NCBI GenBank assembly: GCA_023421395.1
Contig: JAEZTL010000053.1
Location: forward strand, 41,313-105,312
DNA: 64,000 nucleotides
Source: Bacillota bacterium
GTDB taxonomy: Bacteria; Bacillota; Clostridia; Christensenellales; Aristaeellaceae
Direction: 5' to 3'
Made by a program: the position numbers and the translations under genes
Part shown: positions 8,526 to 17,029 of the stretch, one piece after another
Layout: the number at the start of each line of letters is the position of its first letter
How positions within the stretch are numbered: position 1 is the stretch's first letter
The notes under the pieces: model-generated
The model's database searches: none
What the model was told of the DNA's origin: nothing
What the model saw: the letters and a program-made list of their open reading frames with translations, nothing else

Positions 8526-9293
8526 ATGTGGGGCGCGCTTTTCTCTTTGCTCGTGATCGTGGTCGCCGCCGGACTCTGGCTTCGAAACGGCGGCGGGGAG
8601 GACACGCCCAGCGGGGAGGGGCCGGACGGGGCGGATGATCCCGCCGGGGAGGCGGCAGGAGTCGCCGGGCGGGAGCCTGCTGAAGCTGCCCCGCCGCTGA
8701 GCGATCTGCCCGAAGGCGCCTCGGGCGAGTGGATTCCGCCGGAATACGACGAATCCGTGGCGGAGAACCCGGAGGACTACGACATTGACGGGGGCGGAGC
8801 GGGGGAACCGATGTGGACGCCGCCCGAGCCCGCCGCAAGGGCGGAGCCATCGGCCGGACGCCGCAAGGCGCAGTCCTTCCCGCTGGCGGCCTGCCGGCTC
8901 TGGAGCCGGCTCAGGCTGTACTTTGACGCGCTCTACGCGCTTTGGTACGCGCTCAAGGTGATCTCGCCGGAAAAGACGCGGTTCGGTCCGCCGATTCCGC
9001 CGGAAGTTCCCGTCGGCGCGCAGGGGATTCTGGCCCTGGCCGCGGCGCTGGCGCTGCTGGGCGCGGCCGTTCTCGCGCTGTACCGCGCGCGCAGCGCCCT
9101 CGTGCGGCCGTTTTTCCTGATTTATATGCTGATAGACATCTTCACTCGCGTGCTGAACCTGTGGAGCGGCGCGCTGATCGGTGGGGAGGCGATCGCCACG
9201 GCGATCATGGGCGCCACGGTGGCGCTCAGCCTGGACGCCGCCTGCGCCGCGGGCCTAATCTCCTCAAAGGGCGCGCGGGTGGAACTGGAGTAA
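8526..9293 (+). CDS. Uncharacterised membrane protein with acidic linker
   Basis: I do not recognise this 255-residue protein. An N-terminal hydrophobic helix (residues about 3-19, GALFSLLVIVVAAGLWL) is followed by about 100 residues rich in Gly, Glu, Asp and Pro, then three hydrophobic segments (about residues 163-185, 190-215 and 218-240). The single N-terminal helix, disordered acidic linker and C-terminal membrane bundle suggest a membrane protein with an exposed flexible loop. The start at 8526 follows AAGGAGGG by nine bases; an earlier ATG at 8454 would place the palindrome and promoter inside the gene and lacks a good binding site. The gene converges on the CobW-type gene. Function unknown. 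Confidence 0.7.
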   Translation: MWGALFSLLVIVVAAGLWLRNGGGEDTPSGEGPDGADDPAGEAAGVAGREPAEAAPPLSDLPEGASGEWIPPEYDESVAENPEDYDIDGGGAGEPMWTPPEPAARAEPSAGRRKAQSFPLAACRLWSRLRLYFDALYALWYALKVISPEKTRFGPPIPPEVPVGAQGILALAAALALLGAAVLALYRARSALVRPFFLIYMLIDIFTRVLNLWSGALIGGEAIATAIMGATVALSLDAACAAGLISSKGARVELE

Positions 9294-9307
9294 TGGGTTT
9301 GCGGCTG

Positions 9308-10210
9308 TCATCTCGCGGTTTCTACGGCGATCCACGCCAGATTCGCCGCTTCCACCGCCTTTTTCGCCTGCTGGCCGTAGGCGTACAGCACGCTCAGCAG
9401 GTTGTCCGCGCCGCCGTCCCACGGGGCGAGCAGCACGTCCTGCCCCACGCAATCCACCCGGTAGACGCCGTCCATCAGGCGGAGAAAGCCCTTCGCGCGG
9501 TAGGCGTCCGGGGCGAGCGCCCTCAAAAACGCGGCGACCTCCCCGGAGGTCGCCCGTCCGTCCACCCGGAGCGTCAGGCTGTGCAGCCCCAGGTCGGCGG
9601 TCAGAAAACCGCCGCGGGGCTCCGCCTTCATGGACAGGATCCGTTCCGCCTGTGCCCCGGACAGGTCGCCAAAGGAAACTTCCATTATATTTTCCGGTTC
9701 CACGTGCTTTCGGATCAGCGATTTTGCCAGCGCGACCTGCGCCTCCCGGGCGGCGTCGCACTTGGTCAGCACCACCAGATCCGCCGCGTCGAGCTGCTTT
9801 CGCACCACGCGCGCCGTCTCATACACCTTGTGCAGATTTCTCGCGTCGGCGAGGCACACGCAGCCGCGGTAGTCGATTTGGGCAAACTCCGGCCGGAGGC
9901 CGAGCACGTCCCGCATGGCTGTGGGATCGCTGAGCCCGCTGGTCTCGATCAGAATCGCGTCCGGCGCGTCCTCAAGCGCCTCCGACAGCGCGTTTTCAAA
10001 CTGGTCCAGCCGGCAGGTGCAAAAGACCGACCCGCCTGCGATGCCCGAAAGGCGCGCGTTGACCTCGGAGAGCAGCTTTTCATCAATGCGCTCACGGCCG
10101 AAATCGTTGACGATGATCGAAAGCCGCCCGCCGAGGCGCGGCGCGAGCTTCTTGAGAAATGTGGTCTTGCCCGAGCCCAGAAAGCCGGTGATGAGAAAAA
10201 GCCGGGTCAT
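9308..10210 (-). CDS. CobW/G3E-family GTPase (metallochaperone-like)
   Basis: A 300-residue P-loop GTPase of the G3E family (CobW, HypB, UreG, MeaB relatives). The P-loop GFLGSGKT lies at residues 9-16, a Walker B-like ETSGLSDP near residue 90, and the guanine-specificity motif TKCD near residue 152. The CobW metal site, usually CxCC, appears as GGSVFCTCR, so only a CxC pair remains. The C-terminal half fits the shorter CobW_C type domain, without a His-rich tail. The gene overlaps the methyltransferase-thioredoxin gene by 4 bases, so it is co-transcribed with corrinoid chemistry. It may insert or protect cobalt, or reactivate the corrinoid enzyme; this is inferred from context. Confidence 0.88.
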   Translation of the reverse strand: MTRLFLITGFLGSGKTTFLKKLAPRLGGRLSIIVNDFGRERIDEKLLSEVNARLSGIAGGSVFCTCRLDQFENALSEALEDAPDAILIETSGLSDPTAMRDVLGLRPEFAQIDYRGCVCLADARNLHKVYETARVVRKQLDAADLVVLTKCDAAREAQVALAKSLIRKHVEPENIMEVSFGDLSGAQAERILSMKAEPRGGFLTADLGLHSLTLRVDGRATSGEVAAFLRALAPDAYRAKGFLRLMDGVYRVDCVGQDVLLAPWDGGADNLLSVLYAYGQQAKKAVEAANLAWIAVETAR

Positions 10211-11565
10211 TTCATGGCTTCCTCAATCGCCTCGGTCAGTTCCTTGCGGCTGGGCACCAGCGAGCGATACTTCAGCACGCCGTTGATGTACAGGCTGGGC
10301 AGGTTGGGCACGCCCATCTTCTTGCAGCGGGCGATGTTGTCTTTTTCGGTGAACTTGTACTCCACCAGGTCGATCCTGTCGCCGAAGTCCGCCTTTGCGC
10401 GGTTTGCCGCGCCCATCATGTAGCCGCAGGCGGCGCAGGTGGCGGAGTCCAGCGTGAACACCTCCACCAGGGGCTTGGAAAGGTGCGCGTAGTCGGGCAG
10501 TTCGATCTCGATATCGTCGGTGACGGCCACGTAGTTTTTCAGCATTTCCCGCGCCTCTGCCTCGTGCAGCACCGCGTGGGACACCGCGATTCCATTTTCC
10601 ACCGGCACGTCGTAGGGCATGTCGCACCCCGGCGCGACGATGAGGCCCGTGCGGTCCTCCACGGAGTCGAGAAGGTCCACCACGCACTTCATCACGTCCT
10701 GCTGGTTGCCGTGGAGCAGCACCGTCGTCAGCGGGATGTTGCCGCCGATGGCGATGCCGTAGCGGTCGGTGATGGCCTTGGCTGCCGCCAGGTTCACGTT
10801 TTCGTCAATGGAGATGGAGTCCGGCCGGGTCTTGCACATGGATTCGATGTTGCGGGTGGCGTCGCCGCAGACGAAGAACGCGCTGAGCGCGCCGAGTTTG
10901 CGGATGTGGTCAAACAGCGCGGTAAAGGGCTCCGTCATGAACTGCTCGAAGTGGCTGACCGAGATCTGGCTGATCATCGGGTCCACGACGGCGATCACGT
11001 CCATGCCCGCTTCCACATACAGATCCGCCATGCGCATGGCCACCTTGTTGCAGAAGGCCAGCAGGTTCTGACAGTACTCCTCGTCGTCGTACATGTCCAT
11101 GAAGATGTCGTTGCCGCGCAGGTGCGACGCCAGCGTGAACGGCCCGCAGATCAGGCCGTAGAGCGCGGTGGTCTCGCCGACCGCCTTTTTCATGCGGCGC
11201 ATGACGTCCAGCGCCATGGGGATGCGGCCGCTCTTTTCGGTGGGGATGGTGCAGACGCAGGGGATGGACATGTCGTCCTCCAGCGGGTGGGAGGATACGG
11301 ACGGCGGGCCGTTTTTGGCCCATACCAGATCGCAGCCCAGGCACTCGGCTTCGATCTGCAGATCAAAAAGCACCGGCTGTCCCGAGGGGCGGTAGAGCTC
11401 GTTGACCTTTAGTAGCGCGCTTAGCAGCGCGTCCGCATCGGTCAGCAGCACATCCGCGTCGGTTCCGGTCAGCTTGCCGGCGTGAACCCCGGCGAAGGGC
11501 ACCCACGCCATCGACGGCACGGCCTCCCGTCGGAATGTCGCAAACAGAATCTCCTTGGGCGTCAT
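10207..11565 (-). CDS. UroD/MtaA-like corrinoid methyltransferase fused to a thioredoxin-like domain
   Basis: A 452-residue protein. Residues 1 to about 360 match the uroporphyrinogen decarboxylase/cobalamin methyltransferase fold (MtaA, MtbA, CmuA relatives), beginning with the family-typical MTPKEILFATFRREAVP. The final 85 residues form a thioredoxin-like domain with a CAAC redox pair (DSATCAACGYM), a cis-Pro site (GVPNLPSLYING) and a C-terminal helix. The start at 11565 is chosen because GGGAG lies nine bases upstream and homologues begin there. The gene is flanked by CobW, AraC-PocR and a divergent corrinoid protein gene. It likely moves a methyl group between the corrinoid protein and an acceptor thiol; the acceptor and the role of the redox domain are unknown. 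Confidence 0.85.
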   Translation of the reverse strand: MTPKEILFATFRREAVPSMAWVPFAGVHAGKLTGTDADVLLTDADALLSALLKVNELYRPSGQPVLFDLQIEAECLGCDLVWAKNGPPSVSSHPLEDDMSIPCVCTIPTEKSGRIPMALDVMRRMKKAVGETTALYGLICGPFTLASHLRGNDIFMDMYDDEEYCQNLLAFCNKVAMRMADLYVEAGMDVIAVVDPMISQISVSHFEQFMTEPFTALFDHIRKLGALSAFFVCGDATRNIESMCKTRPDSISIDENVNLAAAKAITDRYGIAIGGNIPLTTVLLHGNQQDVMKCVVDLLDSVEDRTGLIVAPGCDMPYDVPVENGIAVSHAVLHEAEAREMLKNYVAVTDDIEIELPDYAHLSKPLVEVFTLDSATCAACGYMMGAANRAKADFGDRIDLVEYKFTEKDNIARCKKMGVPNLPSLYINGVLKYRSLVPSRKELTEAIEEAMK

Positions 11566-11625
11566 GAGAATCACTCCCGCAATCTTGAGCATTGGGTCTT
11601 CCATCACCCATTATAGCAGTAGGGT

Positions 11626-12882
11626 TCACGCACCCGCGCTCGATTCCGTATGATTTACATGTACTTTTGTTCGATATTCCTTTGGGGACATCCCCGTCAC
11701 CGCGCGGAAGACTTTTGAAAAATAGCTCTGGCTTTCAAAGCCCACCATCAGCGCGATCTCCGTGACGGACTGCTGGTTCAGGTCCAGAAGCCGCCGGGCT
11801 TCGTCGATACGGACGGCGTTCAGATACTCCCGGAACGAGGCACCGCAGCCTTTTTTGAAGATTGACGAGAAATAGCTCTCGCTCAGATGCACGCTCTTGG
11901 CCGCATCGGAGAGGGTCAAAGGCTCCGCGAAGTGGATATTGATGAAGCGTGTGGCCTGTTGGATCACATCCCGTTCCGTGGCGGCCCCCGGGGGGAAGGC
12001 GCTTTGGCAAAAGCGCTCCACCGCCTCCTGCATGTGGTAACACAGGTCCTCCGTGGTGGATGCCTGCCACAGCGAGCGCATAAACGACCGGTTCATGGCC
12101 AGCGCGTCCAGCGTCTCGACGCCGCCCTCGATGGCCGCCCGCGATAAAAGCGCGCAGAGTTCCGCCGTACAGGCCTTGACCACCTCCAGCGTGCCGCCGC
12201 TGGCGAACAGCGCGTAGCCCAGGAGGTCGTTGAGCAGCGCCTTGGCTTCCGCCGCGTCGCCGGAGCGCACGTGGCGCACCAGCTGGCGCTCCTTCTCCAG
12301 CGGGTAGGCCGGCCCCGCGGTCTGGAAGCCCTTGTAGGTCTGGATGGACTCCCCGATACGGCTCTGCTGCTGCGCGCGGCCCCGCCGGGCCTCCAGCGCG
12401 CCGCCCTCCAGCGCGCTGAACAAAAACCGCACCACGCGGCACAGCGCGCCGGCTTCTTCGGTGGTCAGCGAACGGAGCCCCGAGGCGGCGTCGTACATGT
12501 CCAGCAGCGCGTCCGTGGGCAGCTGGTAACGCCGGGCGACCTCCTGCAGAAGCGTTGAATCCATCGAACCCAGCATGAATGGCCCCAGGAGCACCGCGCC
12601 CTCAAATTCGCTGCCGCTGACCAGCGGCATCACGATGTGGTACACGCCCGCGTGACAAGTAAATATGTAGGATTCGCCCAGGTCCATCGCGCGGCGGCCC
12701 GCCAGCGCGTGGAGGCTTTCGCAGGATTCGCCGGGCTTCAGAAACCGCTTGAAGATGCGGCAATATTCGCAGGGGCCGCCGCAGCGCATCTCCGTGCGCC
12801 CGTTTTCGTCCAGGACCTGCACAGGCAGCGCCGTCACGGCGCCCAGCGCTTCGGCGCGCTCATGGATGCGTTCGTTCTGCAT
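11626..12882 (-). CDS. AraC-family regulator with PocR sensory domain
   Basis: A 418-residue transcription factor. The N-terminal part (about residues 10-150) matches the PocR ligand-binding domain, with its cysteine cluster (CGGPCEYC, then CESLHALAG and TCHAGVYHIV). A middle helical region follows, and the C-terminal 100 residues are a double helix-turn-helix AraC domain (LTLSDAAKSVHLSESYFS, then VTEIALMVGFESQSYFSKVF). PocR domains are known from regulators of cobalamin-dependent diol and C1 metabolism. The gene lies upstream of the methyltransferase on the same strand (60 bases between) and is divergent from the corrinoid protein gene, so it probably controls both in response to a small methylated compound. 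The ATG at 12882 follows GGAGGTGA. Confidence 0.9.
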   Translation of the reverse strand: MQNERIHERAEALGAVTALPVQVLDENGRTEMRCGGPCEYCRIFKRFLKPGESCESLHALAGRRAMDLGESYIFTCHAGVYHIVMPLVSGSEFEGAVLLGPFMLGSMDSTLLQEVARRYQLPTDALLDMYDAASGLRSLTTEEAGALCRVVRFLFSALEGGALEARRGRAQQQSRIGESIQTYKGFQTAGPAYPLEKERQLVRHVRSGDAAEAKALLNDLLGYALFASGGTLEVVKACTAELCALLSRAAIEGGVETLDALAMNRSFMRSLWQASTTEDLCYHMQEAVERFCQSAFPPGAATERDVIQQATRFINIHFAEPLTLSDAAKSVHLSESYFSSIFKKGCGASFREYLNAVRIDEARRLLDLNQQSVTEIALMVGFESQSYFSKVFRAVTGMSPKEYRTKVHVNHTESSAGA

Positions 12883-12901
12883 GGGATCACCTCCGTGAGA
12901 T

Positions 12902-12910
12902 AGTGTACCA
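12902..12910 (-). promoter_or_regulatory. Candidate promoter of the PocR-AraC operon
   Basis: Read leftward, TGGTACACT is an extended -10 (TGn then TACACT) about 20 bases before the start codon. A weak -35-like TGTAAT lies 17 bases further upstream, as expected for an activator-dependent promoter. Confidence 0.45.
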
Positions 12911-12970
12911 CAAATCATAAAAAATTACACGTATTAGAAAGATTTTGCAATGATCTATTGCCGCTTTTCA

Positions 12971-12979
12971 TGCTATACT
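12971..12979 (+). promoter_or_regulatory. Candidate extended -10 promoter of the corrinoid protein gene
   Basis: TGCTATACT is an extended -10 element 42 bases before the ATG at 13021. I see no -35 match, which fits activation by the divergent AraC-type regulator. The leader is too short for a cobalamin riboswitch. Confidence 0.55.
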
Positions 12980-13020
12980 ATCTGAGAAGACCAAACCAAG
13001 TTATTTTCGGAGGGGATTGT

Positions 13021-13653
13021 ATGGCGGACTTTCGTGCCATCGCGGACGCCGTTAAGGCTGGCCGCGCCAAGATTGTCAAGACGCTGGTGACGGACGCGGT
13101 CGCCGAAGGCGTCGCCGCGGAGACCATTCTCAACGACGGCCTGATCGTCGGCATGAACGAGCTGGGCATCCTGTTCAAGAACAACGAGGTGTACGTGCCC
13201 GAAGTTCTGATCGCCGCCCGCGCGATGAAGACCGGAACCGAAATTCTCAAACCGCTGCTGGCGGACGCCAACGCCCAGTCCCGCGGCGTGGTGGCCATCG
13301 GCACCGTCAAGGGCGACCTGCACGACATCGGCAAAAACCTGGTGGGCATGATGCTGGAAGGCGCGGGCTTCACCGTGATCGACCTGGGCGTGGACGTCTC
13401 GCCCGAAGCATATATCGACGCGGTCAAGAACCAGGGCGCCCAGATTGTGGGCATGAGCGCGCTGCTGACCACCACAATGCCCTCCATCAAGCTGTCCATC
13501 GACGCGATCCGCGAGGCGGGCGTGCGTGAAAAAGTCAAGATTATGATCGGCGGCGCGCCGGTGACCCAGTCCTTCGCCGATGAAGTGGGCGCGGACGGCT
13601 ACTCGCCCGACGCGGCCTCCGCGGCGGATCTGGCCAAACTGCTGATCGCCTGA
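13021..13653 (+). CDS. Corrinoid (cobalamin-binding) protein, MtbC/MtgC-like
   Basis: A 210-residue two-domain corrinoid protein. Residues 1 to about 85 form the helical cap (MtbC1-type B12-binding 2 domain), and residues 90-205 the Rossmann-like cobalamin-binding domain. The cobalt-ligand motif DxHxxG is present as GDLHDIGKNLVG, followed by GVDVSPE and the SALLTTTMP segment that surrounds the nucleotide tail. The ATG follows GGAGGGG by six bases. It should shuttle a methyl group bound to cobalt between a substrate-specific methyltransferase and the MtaA-like protein encoded across the divergent promoter. No reactivating ferredoxin (RamA-type) or substrate methyltransferase (MttB/MtgB-type) gene is visible nearby. 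Confidence 0.92.
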   Translation: MADFRAIADAVKAGRAKIVKTLVTDAVAEGVAAETILNDGLIVGMNELGILFKNNEVYVPEVLIAARAMKTGTEILKPLLADANAQSRGVVAIGTVKGDLHDIGKNLVGMMLEGAGFTVIDLGVDVSPEAYIDAVKNQGAQIVGMSALLTTTMPSIKLSIDAIREAGVREKVKIMIGGAPVTQSFADEVGADGYSPDAASAADLAKLLIA

Positions 13654-13675
13654 TCCGGAAGACGCCAATTGCCCT

Positions 13676-13714
13676 CTCGGGCCGCCACGCTTTCGCGCGG
13701 CGGCCCGAGTTTTT
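13676..13714 (+). terminator. Intrinsic terminator after the corrinoid protein gene
   Basis: An 11-bp GC stem (CTCGGGCCGCC and GGCGGCCCGAG) followed by TTTTT, 22 bases after the stop codon. Confidence 0.9.
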
Positions 13715-14562
13715 GGCCTGCCGCATTCGGCATGGAGGGCGATCTTCCGGAAAGAATCCGGTATCTTCGCGAAAAACGCCTTGCGGACCGGGGTGGGAAA
13801 GCGGCGGCCGGGCGGGGCGTACCCGTCGGCACGCGGATCTTCAGCCTGATCGACCGCCGTATTCTCTCAACGGCCGGGACGTCACCCGGGTAGAGGCGGC
13901 CCCATCCGGCACCGCCTCCAGCGCGATGGGAGCGCCCGCGTCGCCCCCAGTCCTGAAAGCCCGCACGCGGAGCGCGTGTCGAGGCCCAAGCGCTGCGACG
14001 CGCTTCCGTGGTTGGCAAGGAGACGCCGCGGTTGTAGACCGCCGGGGAGGTTTGGGCGCCGAGCCTGGCTGCGGGTTCGGCGGTCCCCCGAGGATCGATC
14101 CAAACCCCATCGCGCTCCGGATCGAAGGCGGCCTTGAGCCAGATCAATCAGAAAAAACCATTTGCCCCCTGCATGCAGCATCGTATCCGTGGCGGCGCCG
14201 ATCAGCGGCGAAGCCTCAACGGTGTGCCGGTTTCGAGTGCGCTTTTTGTGATTTGGGAGACCTGGACTGGCCGCCGTCCTGCTGGTCTGCGGTCGCGGAT
14301 ACCTGATCGCGGGGAATTCCAAGGGCGTGCTGCGCCTGATGGACGCGGGCAAAGGCAGACTTCCCGGCCAGATCAACCTCTCAGAACATCGAGGGTCCCC
14401 CGGCGGTAATTGGTATCCCCGGGTGACGGGCGCCCATGGCGGGCGCACCACCGGGCGCTCGAATTGCCGGGGCCTACCCGGTTTCTTCACAGGGATTCGT
14501 TCAAAGGGCGTCAAAAAGTGCGCCATTTTTTGATTGGGATTTTCTATGCGCCGGTGAAAAAA
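13715..14562. other. Gene-poor stretch, possibly decayed sequence
   Basis: About 850 bases without a convincing gene. Several short open frames overlap in different phases, none with a good ribosome binding site or a family I recognise. Two fragments look faintly protein-like: one around 13733-13890 (starting MEGDLPERIRYLREKRL) and one around 14255-14400 (LIAGNSKGVLRLMDAGKGR). This may be a pseudogene remnant or non-coding sequence. The final 100 bases are AT-richer and lead into the glgC promoter. Confidence 0.5.
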
Positions 14563-14590
14563 TAGACTGGTATTTCGCCCTCCGATCGTG

Positions 14591-14596
14591 TATAAT
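14591..14596 (+). promoter_or_regulatory. -10 element of the glgCDA promoter
   Basis: TATAAT preceded by CGTG, 67 bases before glgC, at the end of a stretch that becomes AT-rich. The -35 region (TGGTAT, 14568-14573) is a poor match, so the upstream element is uncertain. Confidence 0.5.
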
Positions 14597-14662
14597 GTTA
14601 TCAACTGGTTATTCACATACTTAACAATTGTCGGCCTCATCAACTCAAAGGAGATGAAGGGA

Positions 14663-15868
14663 ATGCTTAAAAAAAGCTGCATTGCCATGCTTCTGGCAGG
14701 TGGACAGGGCTCGAGGCTGGGTCTGCTCACAAAAACCCTCGCAAAACCCGCCGTGCCCTTTGGCGGGAAATATCGCATCATCGATTTTCCGCTCTCCAAC
14801 TGCTCCAACTCCGGCATCGACGTGGTGGGTGTCTTGACCCAGTACCAGCCTCTGGAGCTCAACCGCTACATTGGCTCTGGCCAACCCTGGGACCTGGACC
14901 TGACCAACGGCGGCGTGTTCGTGCTGCCGCCCTATGTGAAGGGCAAAGTGGGCGAGTGGTACCGCGGCACCGCCAACGCCATCTATCAGAACATCAGCTT
15001 CATCGAACAGTACGATCCGGACTACGTGCTGATCCTGTCGGGCGACCACATCTACAAGATGGACTACAACAAGATGCTTGAGAACCACATTCGGAACAAG
15101 GCCGCCGCCACCATCGCGGTAAGGCTCGTGCCCTGGGAGATCACCCATCACTTCGGCATCATGAATACCGATAAGACCGGTCGCATCACCGAGTTCGAGG
15201 AAAAGCCCGCAAAGGCCAAATCGAACCGCGCGTCAATGGGCGTGTATGTGTTTAACTGGCAGGTTCTGAAAGAATACCTGGTGGCCGATGAGGCGGACAA
15301 GAAGTCCTCAAACGACTTCGGCAAGAACATCATTCCCAAGATGCTGGCTGACAAACAAAAGCTGATGGCCTACGATTTTGAGGACTATTGGAAGGACGTG
15401 GGGACCATCGAGAGCCTCTGGGAGGCCAACATGGACCTGCTCATGGACCCGCCGCTTTTCAACCTCTACGACAAGCGCTGGCGCATCTTCGCCCGGAATC
15501 CCATCATGCCGCCTCACTTCATCGGCACAAACGCGCGGGTCAGCGCCTGCATGGTCACCGAAGGCTGCGAGGTCTACGGTGCGGTCAGCCACTCGGTGCT
15601 GTTCGCCGGCGTGAAGGTGGAGGAGGGCGCCGTGGTGGTGGACTCCGTGATTATGCCGGGCAGCGTCATCAAAAAGAACGCCGTCGTGCGCCGCGCCATC
15701 GTTGGCGAGCGCGCCGTGGTGGGCGAGGGCTCGGATGTGGGCGAGGGCGGACAGAGCGAGATCGCGCTGATCGCGTCGGACACCGTGCTGCCCGCGGGTT
15801 TCAAGGTGCCGCCGGGGGCGCAGATCGGCCCGGAGGAGCTTGAGGCGAAGGAGGCGACGAAAAAATGA
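14663..15868 (+). CDS. glgC: Glucose-1-phosphate adenylyltransferase GlgC
   Basis: A 401-residue ADP-glucose pyrophosphorylase: ATP + glucose 1-phosphate gives ADP-glucose and pyrophosphate, the committed step of glycogen synthesis. The nucleotidyltransferase core begins with the pyrophosphorylase motif LLAGGQGSRLGLLT, and GDHIYKMDY and EFEEKPAKAKSN mark the sugar-phosphate site. The C-terminal third is a left-handed beta-helix with hexapeptide repeats. The ATG at 14663 follows AAAGGAG by nine bases; an ATG at 14654 sits too close to that site. It overlaps glgD by 4 bases and should form a GlgC-GlgD hetero-oligomer, as in Bacillus relatives. Confidence 0.96.
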   Translation: MLKKSCIAMLLAGGQGSRLGLLTKTLAKPAVPFGGKYRIIDFPLSNCSNSGIDVVGVLTQYQPLELNRYIGSGQPWDLDLTNGGVFVLPPYVKGKVGEWYRGTANAIYQNISFIEQYDPDYVLILSGDHIYKMDYNKMLENHIRNKAAATIAVRLVPWEITHHFGIMNTDKTGRITEFEEKPAKAKSNRASMGVYVFNWQVLKEYLVADEADKKSSNDFGKNIIPKMLADKQKLMAYDFEDYWKDVGTIESLWEANMDLLMDPPLFNLYDKRWRIFARNPIMPPHFIGTNARVSACMVTEGCEVYGAVSHSVLFAGVKVEEGAVVVDSVIMPGSVIKKNAVVRRAIVGERAVVGEGSDVGEGGQSEIALIASDTVLPAGFKVPPGAQIGPEELEAKEATKK

Positions 15869-16992
15869 AGGACGTCATGGGCATCATCTATACCTCCAAG
15901 GACGACTACAACATGCGGGAGCTCACCAGTTCCCGCGCGGTATCGGCGCTGCCGGTCATCGGGCGCTACCGCATCATCGACTTCCAGCTCTCCAGCCTGG
16001 TCAATTCCGGTGTGCGCAACGTGGGCGTCATCATGCAGAAAAATTACCACTCGCTGATGGACCACCTGGGCGCGGGCAAGGAGTGGGATCTGCACACGAG
16101 AAACGACGGCCTCTTCATCCTGCCGCCCTTCCAGACCCGCGAAAACGTGGGCACCTACGAGGGCACGCTGGACGCGCTGAAAAGCAACATCGCCTATCTG
16201 CGCCGCTCCAACCAGGATATGGTGCTGCTGATGGGCAGCTATTCCGTGTTCAATACCAACTTTGAGGACATGGTGAAAAAGCACAAGGAGTCCGGCGCGG
16301 ACGTGACGCTGATGTACACCACCCGCTACCGCGACAGCCGTGTGTCGCCGTCGATGCTGGCCAAGCATACCTACCTGAAACTGGACGAGGACAACAACGT
16401 GCTGGATTTCGAAATCGGCCCCAACATTCCGGAAAACCCCAACTTCTGCATGGACGTAATACTGATGCGCCGTTCAATGCTGGTGCACCTGGTAGATCAG
16501 GCGCTGTCCCACGGCATGCGAGATGCGCTCAGGGACATGCTGCCCCAATACCTGAAGCAAAAATTGCTGACAATCCGGGGTTATGAGTATAAAGGCTACC
16601 ACCGTCGCGTAGAATCTGTCTTGAGTTATTTTGAGTTTAACATGGATATGCTACACTACGACATAAGGCAGGAACTCTTTGCCAACCCCGTCTACACCAA
16701 GGTGCGGGATGAAGTGCCCGCGAAGTACGCGGAGGGCGCAAGGGCCTCGAATTCCCTGGTGGCGGACGGCTGCATCATCGAGGGAACGGTGGAAAACAGC
16801 GTGTTGTTTCGCGGCGTCCGGGTGCGCTCGGGGGCGGTGGTCCGCAACTCGGTGGTCATGCAGGAGTCCGAGATTCAGGAAGGTGTCGAGGTGGAGAACG
16901 TCATCCTGGACAAGGCCGTCACCATCCGCAGCGGCAAGCTGATCGGTCAGCGCGCCTACCCGATCGTGATCGGCAAGAACATGACCCTGTAG
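15865..16992 (+). CDS. glgD: GlgD, non-catalytic glucose-1-phosphate adenylyltransferase subunit
   Basis: A 375-residue GlgC paralogue. The N-terminal pyrophosphorylase glycine motif of GlgC is missing (it reads MGIIYTSKDDYN), as in known GlgD proteins, while the following segment RYRIIDFQLSSLVNSG is conserved. The C-terminal beta-helix is present. GlgD is a regulatory partner that raises GlgC activity. The start codon overlaps the glgC stop (ATGA), pointing to coupled translation and a fixed ratio. Confidence 0.95.
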   Translation: MKDVMGIIYTSKDDYNMRELTSSRAVSALPVIGRYRIIDFQLSSLVNSGVRNVGVIMQKNYHSLMDHLGAGKEWDLHTRNDGLFILPPFQTRENVGTYEGTLDALKSNIAYLRRSNQDMVLLMGSYSVFNTNFEDMVKKHKESGADVTLMYTTRYRDSRVSPSMLAKHTYLKLDEDNNVLDFEIGPNIPENPNFCMDVILMRRSMLVHLVDQALSHGMRDALRDMLPQYLKQKLLTIRGYEYKGYHRRVESVLSYFEFNMDMLHYDIRQELFANPVYTKVRDEVPAKYAEGARASNSLVADGCIIEGTVENSVLFRGVRVRSGAVVRNSVVMQESEIQEGVEVENVILDKAVTIRSGKLIGQRAYPIVIGKNMTL

Positions 16993-17029
16993 CCCCAAAA
17001 TGATTCCATTTCAAGGAGGCGATGAAACC

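Noticed and set aside
12980..13020. Cobalamin riboswitch upstream of the corrinoid protein
   Set aside because: The leader after the -10 element is only about 35 bases, far too short.
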